Part shown: positions 8,819 through 18,260 of the stretch, piece by piece
How the letters are laid out: each line of letters opens with the position of its first letter
Numbering within the stretch: position 1 is the stretch's first letter
Origin: Agarivorans sp. Toyoura001
GTDB taxonomy: Bacteria; Pseudomonadota; Gammaproteobacteria; Enterobacterales; Celerinatantimonadaceae
Direction: 5' to 3'
Length of the DNA stretch: 64,000 nt
Assembly: GCF_005405585.1 (NCBI RefSeq)
Contig: NZ_BJEQ01000001.1
Span: forward strand, 496,001-560,000
Made by a program: the position numbers and the translations under genes
The notes under the pieces: generated by a model
The model's database searches: none
What the model was told of the DNA's origin: nothing
The model's input: only the letters and a program-made list of their open reading frames with translations

Positions 8819-10735
8819 TTACGCGGGTTTAAGGGTGTTCACAATGGTGGTGACTTGCAGGCTTACATCTGACTCAATTTTGGTGGCTAGCTTATAGGCC
8901 GATTCTACCTGCGTTTTTACGGTATTCATCTTCGAGGTAAAACTGTCGACATGCTCACTTTGCTCTCGAATATATTCGCTGGCTTGGTGAGCAACATTGG
9001 CTGAAGTTTGGGCCTGTTCACGTACTTGATGCGTGGTTTCCATCAGCTTGGATGAAATCAACTGCTGATGCTCGCTGGCTTCCTCTATGCCACCAATATT
9101 GTTTTCTAAGCTATTAGATGACTGTTTAAGTTGATTTAAGATACCGGTAATTTCTTCTAAAGAGCTTTGAGTACGCATCGATAAGGTACGTACTTCATCG
9201 GCGACTACCGCAAAGCCGCGGCCATGCTCGCCCGCTCGCGCCGATTCAATGGCAGCATTCAGTGCCAACAAATTGGTTTGCTCGGCAATGCCGCGAATCA
9301 CATCTAAAATGGCACTTACGTCGGTAACGGCGGTAACCAAAGTAGCCAGTGATTCACGCCCTTCTACCACCGAGGCCGTTGTACGTTTACTGGCGCTAAT
9401 AACTTGTTCAACGTCTTGCTGCGATTCGTTCATGGCATTTTTGGTAGCGTTGGCGTTGTCTTCAACATCACTTGATACTTGATTTAACTGCTCTGTTAGC
9501 GCGCGTAACTGTTCCATCAATTGTTGTGATTCAGCCACCTGCAGATCCGTTTGCTCTGAGGTTAAATAAACTTGGCGAACTTGTTCTGAAACTGAATCTA
9601 AGGAGCTAGAAACAACCGACAATTGTTGATTTTTAAGCTCTTCAAGATCGCCTTGTTTAGCTAAAAGTTGATTGAAAAAAGTGGCAATTTCGCCGATTTC
9701 GGTATTCTTTCGGCGTACTTGTAAGCGTTGAATACTACCGTTTTCAACCAACAAGGCAAAACCATTGCGCAGCTCGCGAAGTGGTTTAAGCACCGCTGTT
9801 TGCATGACTAGCTGCATAACAAAGGCCAGTAATACAATGAGTCCAGCCACGCTATACAGGGTTATCTCTACGCTTGCCATCACCATGTTTCTTTGTTCAA
9901 TAACGCCTTGTTCGGCCTGAGAAATTTGCTGCGTTAATTGTTCTATGTCGGCACTTAAGGCGCTGCGTAAAACCAGCCGTTGCTCAATCAGCGCGTTGGT
10001 TGATTGCAACTCTCTTGGATAACGCTGGCTCAAACTCAGTAGTTCGCCTCTTAACTCCTCAGCTAAATCACTGGCCTCTTCAGGGTCACCTAAAGCAAAT
10101 TCATCCACTTCAACTTCGCTCATCACACCCAGCAAAGGTAGGCGGTTAATAGACCTTGCATACTCACTCACTTGAATAAACGCATCATCGTAAGCCAATT
10201 TGCTCACATCGCTAGGATGAGAGAAATAGCGATTGCGCTGCATGGCTAGGCTCACTAAGGCATTCATTAATTCACTGCCATTCTGAATATAAGCAGTAGC
10301 GTCGCTTCCTGTCGCTTTTAGGCCGTAATCCACAGTGCTATCGGCCCAGCCCAACATTTCTCGCTCGGCATTAATCAATAGACCCTGTTCGTTTCCGCTC
10401 AATTTACCTAAGGCAAGATAACGCTCTTGAAGAGCGGTGAGTAACTCTTTAAGCATTACCGATAAACCACTAAGTTGCTGCTGTTTTGACTGCTCAACTA
10501 GATCCTCGAGTAAGCTTTCTGCTTCGCTTAGTTGCAAGGCATTCCCGGTGTTAAGGTAGTTATTTACCTTAGCCACTAGTTGGCTGTTAAATTGAGACTT
10601 AAGAGATTGATAGTTTTGTAATTGCTGATTTGAGACAGACAATTCAACTAATGAAAAGTACAACGCAACAATGAGCACTGCACTAACAGCCAATAACGCA
10701 AAGGCCGACAACCGAGAGAATCGAGATACGCGCAT
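8819..10735 (-). CDS. Methyl-accepting chemotaxis protein
   Basis: The 638-residue receptor has one N-terminal membrane helix (about 10-30), a helical periplasmic ligand domain of about 260 residues, a second membrane helix (about 293-318), a HAMP linker, and a cytoplasmic signalling domain. The highly conserved hairpin tip is clear ([21 protein letters not shown], roughly residues 478-498, followed by [12 protein letters not shown]). It should signal through CheW/CheA to the flagellar motor. The C-terminus ends in VNTLKPA, with no CheR-tethering NWETF pentapeptide. The ligand is not evident. No che or fla genes are nearby. Confidence 0.95.
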   Translation of the reverse strand: MRVSRFSRLSAFALLAVSAVLIVALYFSLVELSVSNQQLQNYQSLKSQFNSQLVAKVNNYLNTGNALQLSEAESLLEDLVEQSKQQQLSGLSVMLKELLTALQERYLALGKLSGNEQGLLINAEREMLGWADSTVDYGLKATGSDATAYIQNGSELMNALVSLAMQRNRYFSHPSDVSKLAYDDAFIQVSEYARSINRLPLLGVMSEVEVDEFALGDPEEASDLAEELRGELLSLSQRYPRELQSTNALIEQRLVLRSALSADIEQLTQQISQAEQGVIEQRNMVMASVEITLYSVAGLIVLLAFVMQLVMQTAVLKPLRELRNGFALLVENGSIQRLQVRRKNTEIGEIATFFNQLLAKQGDLEELKNQQLSVVSSSLDSVSEQVRQVYLTSEQTDLQVAESQQLMEQLRALTEQLNQVSSDVEDNANATKNAMNESQQDVEQVISASKRTTASVVEGRESLATLVTAVTDVSAILDVIRGIAEQTNLLALNAAIESARAGEHGRGFAVVADEVRTLSMRTQSSLEEITGILNQLKQSSNSLENNIGGIEEASEHQQLISSKLMETTHQVREQAQTSANVAHQASEYIREQSEHVDSFTSKMNTVKTQVESAYKLATKIESDVSLQVTTIVNTLKPA

Positions 10736-10917
10736 AAAAACTCCAATAGCAGTTCAGTAAATGAAATCTGCATTCTTCCCTGAGAGGAGCCTTATTAGGC
10801 TCCAAATTGGGCGAAGATTTTATGACCGTGATGTGACATAAATATGACAATAACAATTATATTAAAAAAGAATAGTAAACAACAAAAACGATAACAACAA
10901 AAAGTAAAATCTTTTAA

Positions 10918-11859
10918 CTACAAAGAGATAGGAACACAAAGTTGTAAATCAAATAATTCATCCTTATCAATAAATTGACAACGTTGGTAACGCACAAACG
11001 CCGGTATATCACCTAGCCGATAACCACTATCTGGCAGCCACTCAACATAAAACTTATGCAACATCGGTAGCAGTTCACCGTATTGTCCAGACAGATTTAA
11101 AGTGGCATGCATTCCACCTGGTATGGTTAAACAACTCACAGGCCCTCTTCGCAAAACAGGCACGTCTACCGCTAAACACGCAACATAATGACACAATGGG
11201 GCAGGTACAATATCGGGATTAGAATGGTACAAACCTAAGAGTCTATTCTGGTGCCATTCAAGGCCTTGGTTATCAGCCCACATTTGCAGCTTTTCATAAG
11301 CTTGACGAATACTGCGGCCCTAACCTTGATGCCTAACATAAGCCACAGTTTGTGGTGCTAAGCGCTGAATAGTGACCATAGGCAATGATAGGTGCTTGGC
11401 ATGTTGCATTCGCTGTTGCAACTCTTCGCTCCAGCTTTGCTGGTAATTTTTACGACTGTAATCGTCATAACCACCATCTCGCCATTGCTTAGGCGAACGG
11501 CCAAAGTGCTTTTTAAATGCTTGAGAAAAAGAGGCCGGAGATTGGAAGCCACATTGAAGTGCCGCATCCTGCACAGTAAGCCCAGGAGAAAAGATCAATA
11601 GATTAGCGCAACGCTCTAAGCGAGTACGGCGAATATAGTCGTTAACATTTTCGCCAGTGAGTTGCTTAAAACAACGGTGAAAATGGAACCTTGAATAAGC
11701 AGCAATTTGCGCCAGTTCAGTCGCATTTTGCGGCTCAGAAATAGTTTGATGGATATGATACAACACATCATTTATTCGACTTTGTCTATTTAGCTCTGTA
11801 TTCAGCGACATCGTTCTTCCTGGCACTTGTGTATCTTGGCAAGTCTCAAAAATTAGCAC
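10918..11859 (-). pseudogene. AraC-family regulator with GyrI-like domain, interrupted by TAG
   Basis: One continuous reading frame of 313 codons is cut by a single TAG (11320-11322). Before it lie about 179 residues with an AraC double helix-turn-helix (AAYSRFHFHRCFKQLTGENV and LTVQDAALQCGFQSPASFSQAFKKHFG, each shorter part visible at residues 50-115). The start of a GyrI-like effector-binding domain follows (TVAYVRHQG). After the stop, the same frame continues GRSIRQAYEKL to the end of that domain. Relatives read through this point, often with a Tyr or Pro-Tyr before Gly, so a TAC/TAT-to-TAG mutation or a base error is likely. It diverges from the aminotransferase gene, which it may once have controlled. 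Confidence 0.8.
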
Positions 11860-11960
11860 AAATGGACAAGTATTTGCACATAAATACTAAGACCTACATT
11901 TTACAAACTCGCTATTGTGTCAACTCAAATACACAGCATGCCTAACGCAACTGAGCACAC

Positions 11961-13121
11961 ATGATAGAGCCAAGTAATCGAGTAAAACACACTAAAGAGT
12001 CTTACATTCGCAATATATTAAAAGTCATTCAACAACCCGGTATGTTGTCGTTGGCAGGTGGCCTACCCGATGCTCATCGATTTCCACAATCTATACTGGC
12101 TCAAGCTGCGGCGGAATTAGCCAACCAGCCAACCATCTACCAATATGGCGCTAGCGAAGGATTAACAGAATTGCGTGAGTTTATTCTCGCCAGTAAACCC
12201 TTCGCCGAAGAGGTCATTATTACCAGCGGTTCTCAACAAGCCTTAGATTTAATTGCTCGCTGTTATCTAAACCCCGGCGACCAAGTATTGTGTGAAACGC
12301 CAAGCTATTTGGGAGCGCTACAGATTTTTGACTTAGCGGAAGCAGAAACATTAACTGTTGATAGCGAAAAAGATGGGCCGAATTTAGCCCACCTCGAACA
12401 AGTACTTGCAGCCAACAACGTTAAATTCTTTTACGCAGTGCCTGATTTTCAAAATCCCAGCGGCCGTTGTTGGAGCCTAGGTAAACGACAAGCTGTGGCG
12501 GATTTACTGGCAAAATACAAGGTCGCATTTGTGGAAGACGCGCCCTATCGTGAACTGCGTTACGAAGGAGAACCCTTAACTACGGTGACCGAATTGTGTA
12601 AAGGCGATGCTTTTTACTTAGGCTCATTTTCAAAAATAGCGACCCCGGGTATGCGTGTTGGTTACGCTATGGCATCTAAACCTCTGCTGGCTCCACTCAT
12701 AAAAGTAAAACAGGCCAGTGACCTTCACTCGGCACTGCCCATGCAAAAAATGTTGCTATCAACCATTAGTCACCCAGACTTTGGCCTGCACCTTGAACAA
12801 CTTAAATCCCATTACTGCAGCCGCCGCGATGCGCTAGTAAGCGCCTTACAAAAACACTTAAGCGACTATGTAGATTTTGCAGTACCGCAAGGAGGCATGT
12901 TTGTTTGGTGTCGTTTAAAGCAACACCAAGCCCAACACATTGCAACGGCGGCTCTAAAAGCTAAGGTAGCTATAGTCCCTGGTGATGAGTTTTGGCCTGC
13001 TCGTTCAACAGTAAACGACCAAGCTATTCGCTTGAACTTTACTGCTTTAGACAGTAAGGACTTAGAACAAGCGGTCATTCGTTTAGCCACGGTAATGCAA
13101 CAAAGCCAAGCTAGCGGCTAA
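11961..13121 (+). CDS. PLP-dependent aminotransferase, class I/II (2-aminoadipate transaminase-like)
   Basis: The 386-residue fold-type I enzyme has an N-terminal LSLAGGLPDAHRFP block and YQYGASEGLTELREF, both typical of the MocR/LysN-like aminotransferase branch. The PLP lysine is seen in GSFSKIATPGMRVGY (about residue 225). There is no GntR helix-turn-helix domain, so it is a stand-alone enzyme. Likely substrates are branched, aromatic or 2-aminoadipate-type amino acids. It is divergent from the broken AraC regulator and precedes an NhaC-type antiporter with a 117-bp gap. Confidence 0.88.
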   Translation: MIEPSNRVKHTKESYIRNILKVIQQPGMLSLAGGLPDAHRFPQSILAQAAAELANQPTIYQYGASEGLTELREFILASKPFAEEVIITSGSQQALDLIARCYLNPGDQVLCETPSYLGALQIFDLAEAETLTVDSEKDGPNLAHLEQVLAANNVKFFYAVPDFQNPSGRCWSLGKRQAVADLLAKYKVAFVEDAPYRELRYEGEPLTTVTELCKGDAFYLGSFSKIATPGMRVGYAMASKPLLAPLIKVKQASDLHSALPMQKMLLSTISHPDFGLHLEQLKSHYCSRRDALVSALQKHLSDYVDFAVPQGGMFVWCRLKQHQAQHIATAALKAKVAIVPGDEFWPARSTVNDQAIRLNFTALDSKDLEQAVIRLATVMQQSQASG

Positions 13122-13127
13122 ACAAAC

Positions 13128-13168
13128 TAAACGTCTTTAGTTCTTTCAAAAAGAGGTAAAGACGTTTA
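13128..13168. repeat. 12-bp inverted repeat between aminotransferase and antiporter genes
   Basis: TAAACGTCTTTA (13128-13139) is repeated in perfect inverse as TAAAGACGTTTA (13157-13168) around a 17-nt loop. No T-run follows. It starts 6 bp after the aminotransferase stop and about 70 bp before the antiporter start, so it may be an RNA hairpin that terminates weakly or stabilises the upstream transcript, or an operator. Confidence 0.6.
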
Positions 13169-13238
13169 GCCATCTAGATTGACAGAGCTCTGTAATTCAT
13201 TACACTAAACGCTCTTACTATTTCAGAGTGTTGTTCTA

Positions 13239-14546
13239 ATGTTACCTTCAAATTCCCAAGAAGCCCCTGCTTCAGCGCGCGCCTTACTGCCAATTATGTT
13301 GTTCTTATGCCTATTTATTGGTGTAGGTAGCTATTTGCATTGGCAAGGGGTTGAGTTTGCTTTTTATCAACTGCCCGCGCCTATTGCGATTATTCCAGCC
13401 ATTGTATTGGCGATAATACTTAGCAAGCACAATATCAACCAAGCCATAGAACAGTTTGTGGGGGGCATGTCTAACCACAATATTATCACCATGTGTTTGA
13501 TTTACTTATTAGCGGGCGCATTCAGTGCGGTAGCAAAAGCCAGTGGTGGCGCAGAAGCAGTGGTAAACCTTGCTTTAAATGGCGTACCTAGTTGGTTTTT
13601 ACTACCAGGTATATTCGTTGTAGCTGGGCTTATTGCCACCGCCATGGGCACCTCTATGGGCACCATAGCGGCTGTTGCACCAATAGCCTTGGGAATTGCC
13701 CAAACCGCTGGAATAGATCCTGTGTACATGGCCGGTGCTGTATTAGGCGGCGCTATGTTTGGTGACAATTTATCGATTATCTCTGACACCACTATTGCCG
13801 CCACTCGCACCCAAGGCTGTGCGATGAAGGATAAATTTAGGCAAAACCTAGGGATAGCTTTACCTGCTGCCTTACTAACCATCGTTCTATTGTTTGTGTT
13901 AAATGACAGTGCACAATTAGAAAACCTAGCAATAAACAACCCTTTAAGTGCTTTGCCTTATCTCGTGATCTTGCTAATGGCAGTTTTTGGGGTGAACGTA
14001 TTTGTGGTCTTGTTCAGTGGTATTGTGCTGGCTGGCGGTACTGCCACTCTGTCGGGTGATTACCCACTATTAACCTTTGGTAAAGACATTTATGCGGGCT
14101 TTAGTGGCATGCAGGAAATCTTTTTACTGTCATTGTTCATTGGCGGTTTAAGTTCGCTAATGCGCGAACAGGGTGGCTTACGCTTCATTCAACAATGGGT
14201 TGGGAAACGAGTAAACAAAGCCAAGTCGCGTTCTTTTGCCGCACAAAACGCCATTGCTTTAATTACTGCGCTCACCAACTTAGCAGTAGCTAATAACACC
14301 GTAGCCATTTTAGTGGCCGGCGATCTGACTAAACAACTAGCCAAAGAAAACCAGATTGAAGCGGCTCGTAGCGCCAGCCTAATGGATATTTTTGCTTGTG
14401 TCATTCAAGGCTTAATTCCCTATGGCGCGCAAGCACTGTTAATAGGTTCATTATTCTCGTTAAGCCCAATAGTCGTGGTAAGTGCGGCTTGGTACCCAAT
14501 GATCTTAGCCGCGGTAGCAATTGTGGTGATGCTTCGCCGTAAGTAA
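13239..14546 (+). CDS. NhaC-family Na+/H+ antiporter
   Basis: The 435-residue polytopic membrane protein has about eleven hydrophobic segments. The conserved family core includes GTSMGTIAAVAPIALG and GGAMFGDNLSIISDTTIAA (about residues 140-190), where the charged Asp residues of the transport site lie. NhaC-family proteins exchange sodium for protons; some relatives carry malate/lactate or amino acids, so the exact substrate is open. A marine sodium-rich habitat fits. It follows the aminotransferase gene and ends at a bidirectional terminator shared with the ornithine-lipid synthase. Confidence 0.88.
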   Translation: MLPSNSQEAPASARALLPIMLFLCLFIGVGSYLHWQGVEFAFYQLPAPIAIIPAIVLAIILSKHNINQAIEQFVGGMSNHNIITMCLIYLLAGAFSAVAKASGGAEAVVNLALNGVPSWFLLPGIFVVAGLIATAMGTSMGTIAAVAPIALGIAQTAGIDPVYMAGAVLGGAMFGDNLSIISDTTIAATRTQGCAMKDKFRQNLGIALPAALLTIVLLFVLNDSAQLENLAINNPLSALPYLVILLMAVFGVNVFVVLFSGIVLAGGTATLSGDYPLLTFGKDIYAGFSGMQEIFLLSLFIGGLSSLMREQGGLRFIQQWVGKRVNKAKSRSFAAQNAIALITALTNLAVANNTVAILVAGDLTKQLAKENQIEAARSASLMDIFACVIQGLIPYGAQALLIGSLFSLSPIVVVSAAWYPMILAAVAIVVMLRRK

Positions 14547-14567
14547 AGCTCACTATGGTAGATTCTA

Positions 14568-14590
14568 AAAGGCGGCTTAATGCCGCCTTT
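14568..14590. terminator. Bidirectional terminator
   Basis: Stem AAAGGCGGC (14568-14576) / GCCGCCTTT (14582-14590) with a five-base loop, located between convergent genes. The A/T flanks serve both strands. Confidence 0.88.
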
Positions 14591-14593
14591 GTT

Positions 14594-16318
14594 CTACGCG
14601 TCTTCTAAGTGGGCATCAATGTAACGGGCTTTTTTCTTTTCTTTAAGTTGGTGTAAATCCACCAATACCAAACCATCAATACACTGATTGAAATCGGGAT
14701 CTACGTTAAAATCAATAAACTGAACACCACCACGTTGGCATAGTTCAGTATATTGTTTATACAAGGTAGGCACGGCTGTGCCCATGCTAGCTAAGGCGCT
14801 TTTAAGCTGGGCAAAATCTGCTTTGTAGTCGTCACCACTAAACGACATATTGATGCTATTTTTGATTTGCTTAGCCAATTGGTAAGGCTGGCGAGACCGC
14901 GCGTAATTGTTAGTTGCGGGGAAGTAGGTCTGATAAAAATGAATCAGTAAATCTCGTCCTGCTTCTGGCATCGCCGCGCTAATACTCACCGGGCCAAATA
15001 GATAACGGTACTGCGGATTCCGTGCTAGAAATGCACCAATACCTAGCCACAAATAGTCTAAACTGCGCTTCCCCCAATACTTAGGTTGAACGAAGCTGCG
15101 GCCTAGTTCTATTCCTAATTCAAGAAAGTGACTAGTGTCTACATCATATTCAAACAAGGAATGGCTATACAGTGCATTAATGCCTTGTTCTTCAATTAAA
15201 CGCTTGGTATCTGCAAAGCGATATGCACCAGCTATCTCGAGTTGTTCAGCATCCCACAATATGAGATGCAGATAATTAGCATCATATTTGTCGGTGTCGG
15301 TGCGTCGCCCAGTTCCTTCGCCAACCGCTCTAAAAGCTAATTCACGCAAGCGCCCTAGTTCTGACAAAATCAACGGCTGGGAATTGCCATAACAAATACA
15401 AATTTGTTTCCCGTCCGGCGTTTCGCCTATCTTCTCTAACTGCTTTATGGCTTTTTTTAGCGCTAAGCGTTGCTCAGGATGAGCAATAGCGGCTTCAGTG
15501 TGAAACAGGCCTTTTTTATTATTACCAATGCGATACAAGTGCTTTTTGATTAACTGCGCCTGAGTGGAACGATCGAGACCACTTAAGCCAAAGCTTTTAA
15601 CCGGTATTTGCTCGCCAACCACCATTGAGAACACTTTGTTGCGGTGAAAAAATAGTTCTTTCACCAACAGTAGAGTCGATAAAGGACGATAGATAAAAGA
15701 ACTCAAATAAAACAGGTGACTATTTTTAGCCTTTACACAAATGGGCAGTAAAGGCGTATTGGTTTTTTTAGCGATGCTGACAAAACCTTTGGTCCATTTG
15801 CCGTCTTGAACCTTAACCCCCTTTAAACGAGAGACTTCACCAGCCGGGAAAATAATTACCGCGCCTTCTTCATCTAATAAGTCTTTAATCGCATTAAGCT
15901 GCTTACGTTGGCTATTGCGACGCATATTATCTACTGGCAGTAATAAGTCATCTAAGGGTTTAATTGCAGAGAGAATTTCATTAGCAACAATTTTTACGTC
16001 TTTACGTACTTGGCTAACTAGGTGCAGCAAAGCGAGGCCATCAATGGAACCAATAGGGTGATTAGCCACTATCACTACCCGCCCTTCACTTGGGATCCGC
16101 TCACGCTCATTTTGGCTTACTCGATAGCTTATATTGAGCTCGGTAAACACCTGGTCGATAAAAGCAACCCCTTTGAGGTGTGGATGTTTTTCCCCAAATG
16201 ATTGAAACTCATCTTCAAATAACACTTTTGAAAAAAACCACTTGGCAAGTGAATAACGTCGCGGATGCTGTGACAAACTGGGGTAATGTTGATTAAGTAC
16301 CTGCTGCGCTGAAATCAT
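14594..16318 (-). CDS. olsF: Bifunctional ornithine-lipid synthase (OlsF type)
   Basis: The 574-residue protein combines two acyltransferases. The N-terminal half is a PlsC/LPLAT lysophospholipid acyltransferase domain with the NHPIGSID catalytic block (residues 86-93, an HX5D form usual in this family) and the FPAGEVSR substrate motif. The C-terminal half is an OlsB-like GNAT N-acyltransferase (LRELAFRAVGEGTGRR, LILWDAEQLEIAGAYR). This arrangement matches OlsF, which first acylates ornithine and then the 3-hydroxyacyl chain to give phosphate-free ornithine lipids in the membrane. Vibrio and Serratia homologues do this. The lipid product here is inferred. Confidence 0.8.
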   Translation of the reverse strand: MISAQQVLNQHYPSLSQHPRRYSLAKWFFSKVLFEDEFQSFGEKHPHLKGVAFIDQVFTELNISYRVSQNERERIPSEGRVVIVANHPIGSIDGLALLHLVSQVRKDVKIVANEILSAIKPLDDLLLPVDNMRRNSQRKQLNAIKDLLDEEGAVIIFPAGEVSRLKGVKVQDGKWTKGFVSIAKKTNTPLLPICVKAKNSHLFYLSSFIYRPLSTLLLVKELFFHRNKVFSMVVGEQIPVKSFGLSGLDRSTQAQLIKKHLYRIGNNKKGLFHTEAAIAHPEQRLALKKAIKQLEKIGETPDGKQICICYGNSQPLILSELGRLRELAFRAVGEGTGRRTDTDKYDANYLHLILWDAEQLEIAGAYRFADTKRLIEEQGINALYSHSLFEYDVDTSHFLELGIELGRSFVQPKYWGKRSLDYLWLGIGAFLARNPQYRYLFGPVSISAAMPEAGRDLLIHFYQTYFPATNNYARSRQPYQLAKQIKNSINMSFSGDDYKADFAQLKSALASMGTAVPTLYKQYTELCQRGGVQFIDFNVDPDFNQCIDGLVLVDLHQLKEKKKARYIDAHLEDA

Positions 16319-16458
16319 TGCTCTCTCCCTCTATTCGCCGTTAGGCTAGAAGTAGAACGTGACAAAGAAGCAACAATTTTATGGCAGTTGTATGACAGGG
16401 AATCAGCGTAAAGCTAGAGACAAATATGCTAAAAGCTAAACACTAAAAAGGAATTTAC

Positions 16459-16920
16459 GTGATGATAGGCAGTGAACGCCCCAAGGCCGTTTTATATTTG
16501 AATTGTCAGCCCCCTCAGCTGCCGCTTAACTATCAACAATTAGCGCCAGCTCAACTAAGCCAAGAGATTTTGCAAAACAATAATAATAATTGGCGAAAAA
16601 TACTCACCATTTACGCAAAATTAACGGCACCAAATGAAGATTGGCGAAACCATTTACACACTAAGTTATTGAGCGAAAACCAGATTCACTTTGATGCTAA
16701 TTTGGTTAAAGAAGCATCAACACACATCATTGCAGGCAAAAATAACTGGTGTAGGTTTGATCATTTGAACGCTAACAAAGGTGAATTAAGTCAAAAAACA
16801 TGGCTTTTTTTACCGCCCAATATTTATCTCACTCCCTACCCTGATTACCGTCAATTCCCTAATATTTTAATCGAAGAATGTAGAACTGCACTTCACCAAA
16901 ATGGTGAGGTGCTACGCTAG
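16459..16920 (+). CDS. Conserved-looking hypothetical protein
   Basis: The 153-residue soluble protein has no signal peptide or membrane segment and is not one I can place. It has a run of five Asn (residues 40-44), a central basic/aromatic stretch, and a distinctive WLFLPPNIYLTPYPDY segment (about 115-130). GGAATTT precedes the start by eight bases. It lies between the ornithine-lipid synthase (divergent) and the luxI homologue (same strand, 191 bp downstream, but with its own lux-box-like promoter). Two adjacent starts exist (ATG ATG). The gene is likely real from its length, ribosome-binding site and codon use. Confidence 0.6.
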   Translation: MMIGSERPKAVLYLNCQPPQLPLNYQQLAPAQLSQEILQNNNNNWRKILTIYAKLTAPNEDWRNHLHTKLLSENQIHFDANLVKEASTHIIAGKNNWCRFDHLNANKGELSQKTWLFLPPNIYLTPYPDYRQFPNILIEECRTALHQNGEVLR

Positions 16921-17034
16921 CTAATTGAATTCCAATAAGTTTAATTTTTTAACGGAATGAGAAATAAAACGAGATCGCTTCAATTGATAAATTCAACAAA
17001 AACAAAGCCATAGCTGAATTTAAAGCGCTTAGCT

Positions 17035-17054
17035 AGCTGTTAGGTTTGACAGTT
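17035..17054 (+). promoter_or_regulatory. Candidate lux box upstream of the LuxI synthase gene
   Basis: AGCTGTTAGGTTTGACAGTT is a 20-bp imperfect palindrome with CTG-N10-CAG (CT-N12-AG) spacing, the hallmark of LuxR-type operators. Its centre lies about 67 bp before the chosen luxI start. TAAAAT (17055-17060) directly follows and could be a -10 element; the alternative TACTCA near 17078 would put the box at the classical activator position. LuxR-dependent autoinduction is therefore plausible. Confidence 0.6.
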
Positions 17055-17111
17055 TAAAATGTGAGCAAGCTGGATTGTACTCATAGCATCATCACCAAGG
17101 GAGAGATGCTA

Positions 17112-17663
17112 ATGGACTTTGTTAACGGCGTTGCAGAACAACTTACACCCTCAACATTCCAACACCTAAATCACTACCGTCATCAAGTATTTGTAGAAAT
17201 GCTCGGCTGGGAACTTGATACCCCAGAAGGCATAGAACAAGATCAATTTGACCGTGAAGACACGGTATATGTCATCGCTCAAAACGACCAACAGCATATT
17301 AGTGGCTGTGCAAGACTATTACCCACCACTCAACCTTACTTACTTGAAGAAGTGTTTCCTGAGCTGCTTAATGGCCTTGCATGTCCCAAAGACAATGACA
17401 CTTGGGAGCTGTCTCGCTTTGCGGCTGTCGATTTTGACAATCACAGCCAAGCACCCACTCAACTTATGTCGAGCGAAGCTTTGGCGTTACTCACCGCATC
17501 GATTGAATGCGCTAAGAAACACGGAGCAAAACGCTTAATATCGGTTTCGCCTTTAGGTATTGAGCGAATGCTGCGCAATGCAGGATTTCGCTATCACCGA
17601 GCAGGACCACCAAAAATAATAAACGGTTATGCGCTATTTGCCTGCTACATCGATATCACTTAA
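17112..17663 (+). CDS. LuxI-family acyl-homoserine-lactone synthase
   Basis: All invariant residues of AHL synthases can be read in order: YRHQVFVEMLGW (Arg, Phe, Trp), QFDREDTVYVI (two Asp), GCARLLPT (Arg) and WELSRFA (Glu, Arg). It makes N-acyl-homoserine lactones from SAM and acyl-ACP. The open frame reaches back to a GTG at 17061, but AAGGGAG at 17097-17103 sits eight bases before the ATG at 17112, giving a normal 183-residue protein. A lux-box-like palindrome lies upstream. The end overlaps by 4 bp the convergent RsaM-like gene, and a LuxR gene follows. Confidence 0.95.
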   Translation: MDFVNGVAEQLTPSTFQHLNHYRHQVFVEMLGWELDTPEGIEQDQFDREDTVYVIAQNDQQHISGCARLLPTTQPYLLEEVFPELLNGLACPKDNDTWELSRFAAVDFDNHSQAPTQLMSSEALALLTASIECAKKHGAKRLISVSPLGIERMLRNAGFRYHRAGPPKIINGYALFACYIDIT

Positions 17664-18106
17664 TAGTTGTTCATAGGTGACTCGCGGTAGCGATTTCTGA
17701 TCGCTGCTGCAGTTGTTGCCTGCCAAGAGAACTGTTCAATCGCCTGCTTTAATAATTGATCATTACGCCTTGGGCTAACGTCAAAGCCGCTTTCTTGAAG
17801 CTGTAAATTACTGCGCGGAAGATCTTTTAAGCAGCATTTCATTGCGCCATTCTTCCACACCCAATGCCAGTCCCAACCGATGGTAATAGCGCTAACGCTT
17901 TCGAATAACCATTCGGTATAGCCGGTAAACTTTGCATGTTCACTATTAAAATCATCAGCGCTAATGTTATCTAAGCCAGAGATGATATGGCTAAAATTTA
18001 GTACGCTGAGTTGTTCAATCGTAATTCTGACTAATCCGTCGTCAGAAGGAACAACCTGATATCTTTCAGAATCGATTACATTCTGTACACTTGCCTGTGT
18101 TTTCAT
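17660..18106 (-). CDS. RsaM-like quorum-sensing modulator (DUF4902 type)
   Basis: The 148-residue cytoplasmic protein is encoded antisense between luxI and luxR. The aromatic centre (AITIGWDWHWVWKNG, about residues 72-86) and the position between synthase and receptor match RsaM/AbaM proteins of Burkholderia, Pseudomonas and Acinetobacter, which dampen AHL signalling. I identify it from context and motif memory, not an alignment. Its 3' end overlaps the luxI 3' end by 4 bp, so the two transcripts would be antisense to each other. Its start faces the luxR promoter region (154-bp gap). Confidence 0.6.
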   Translation of the reverse strand: MKTQASVQNVIDSERYQVVPSDDGLVRITIEQLSVLNFSHIISGLDNISADDFNSEHAKFTGYTEWLFESVSAITIGWDWHWVWKNGAMKCCLKDLPRSNLQLQESGFDVSPRRNDQLLKQAIEQFSWQATTAAAIRNRYRESPMNNY

Positions 18107-18169
18107 AATATTTTTTGTTTATTTGTTTGAACTCTCCCTCATCAAAGCATTCTGACGGCAAGGCTTCAA

Positions 18170-18197
18170 TTGTCAACATTAACAGTTGCGCTATACT
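18170..18197 (+). promoter_or_regulatory. Likely sigma-70 promoter of the luxR homologue
   Basis: TTGTCA (18170-18175) and TATACT (18192-18197) are near-consensus -35 and -10 hexamers with a 16-bp spacer. The LuxR start is 63 bp further on, preceded by an AGGAGA ribosome-binding site. Confidence 0.55.
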
Positions 18198-18260
18198 GGT
18201 TACTCTACAACAAAATGATTATGCTCAATATATGCATAACTAGGAGATGATAGCCCGCTC

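Noticed and set aside
10918-11283. The C-terminal half of the AraC/GyrI protein as a separate gene
   Set aside because: It is in the same frame as the upstream half, has no ribosome-binding site, and starts within a conserved domain; it is the rest of a broken gene.
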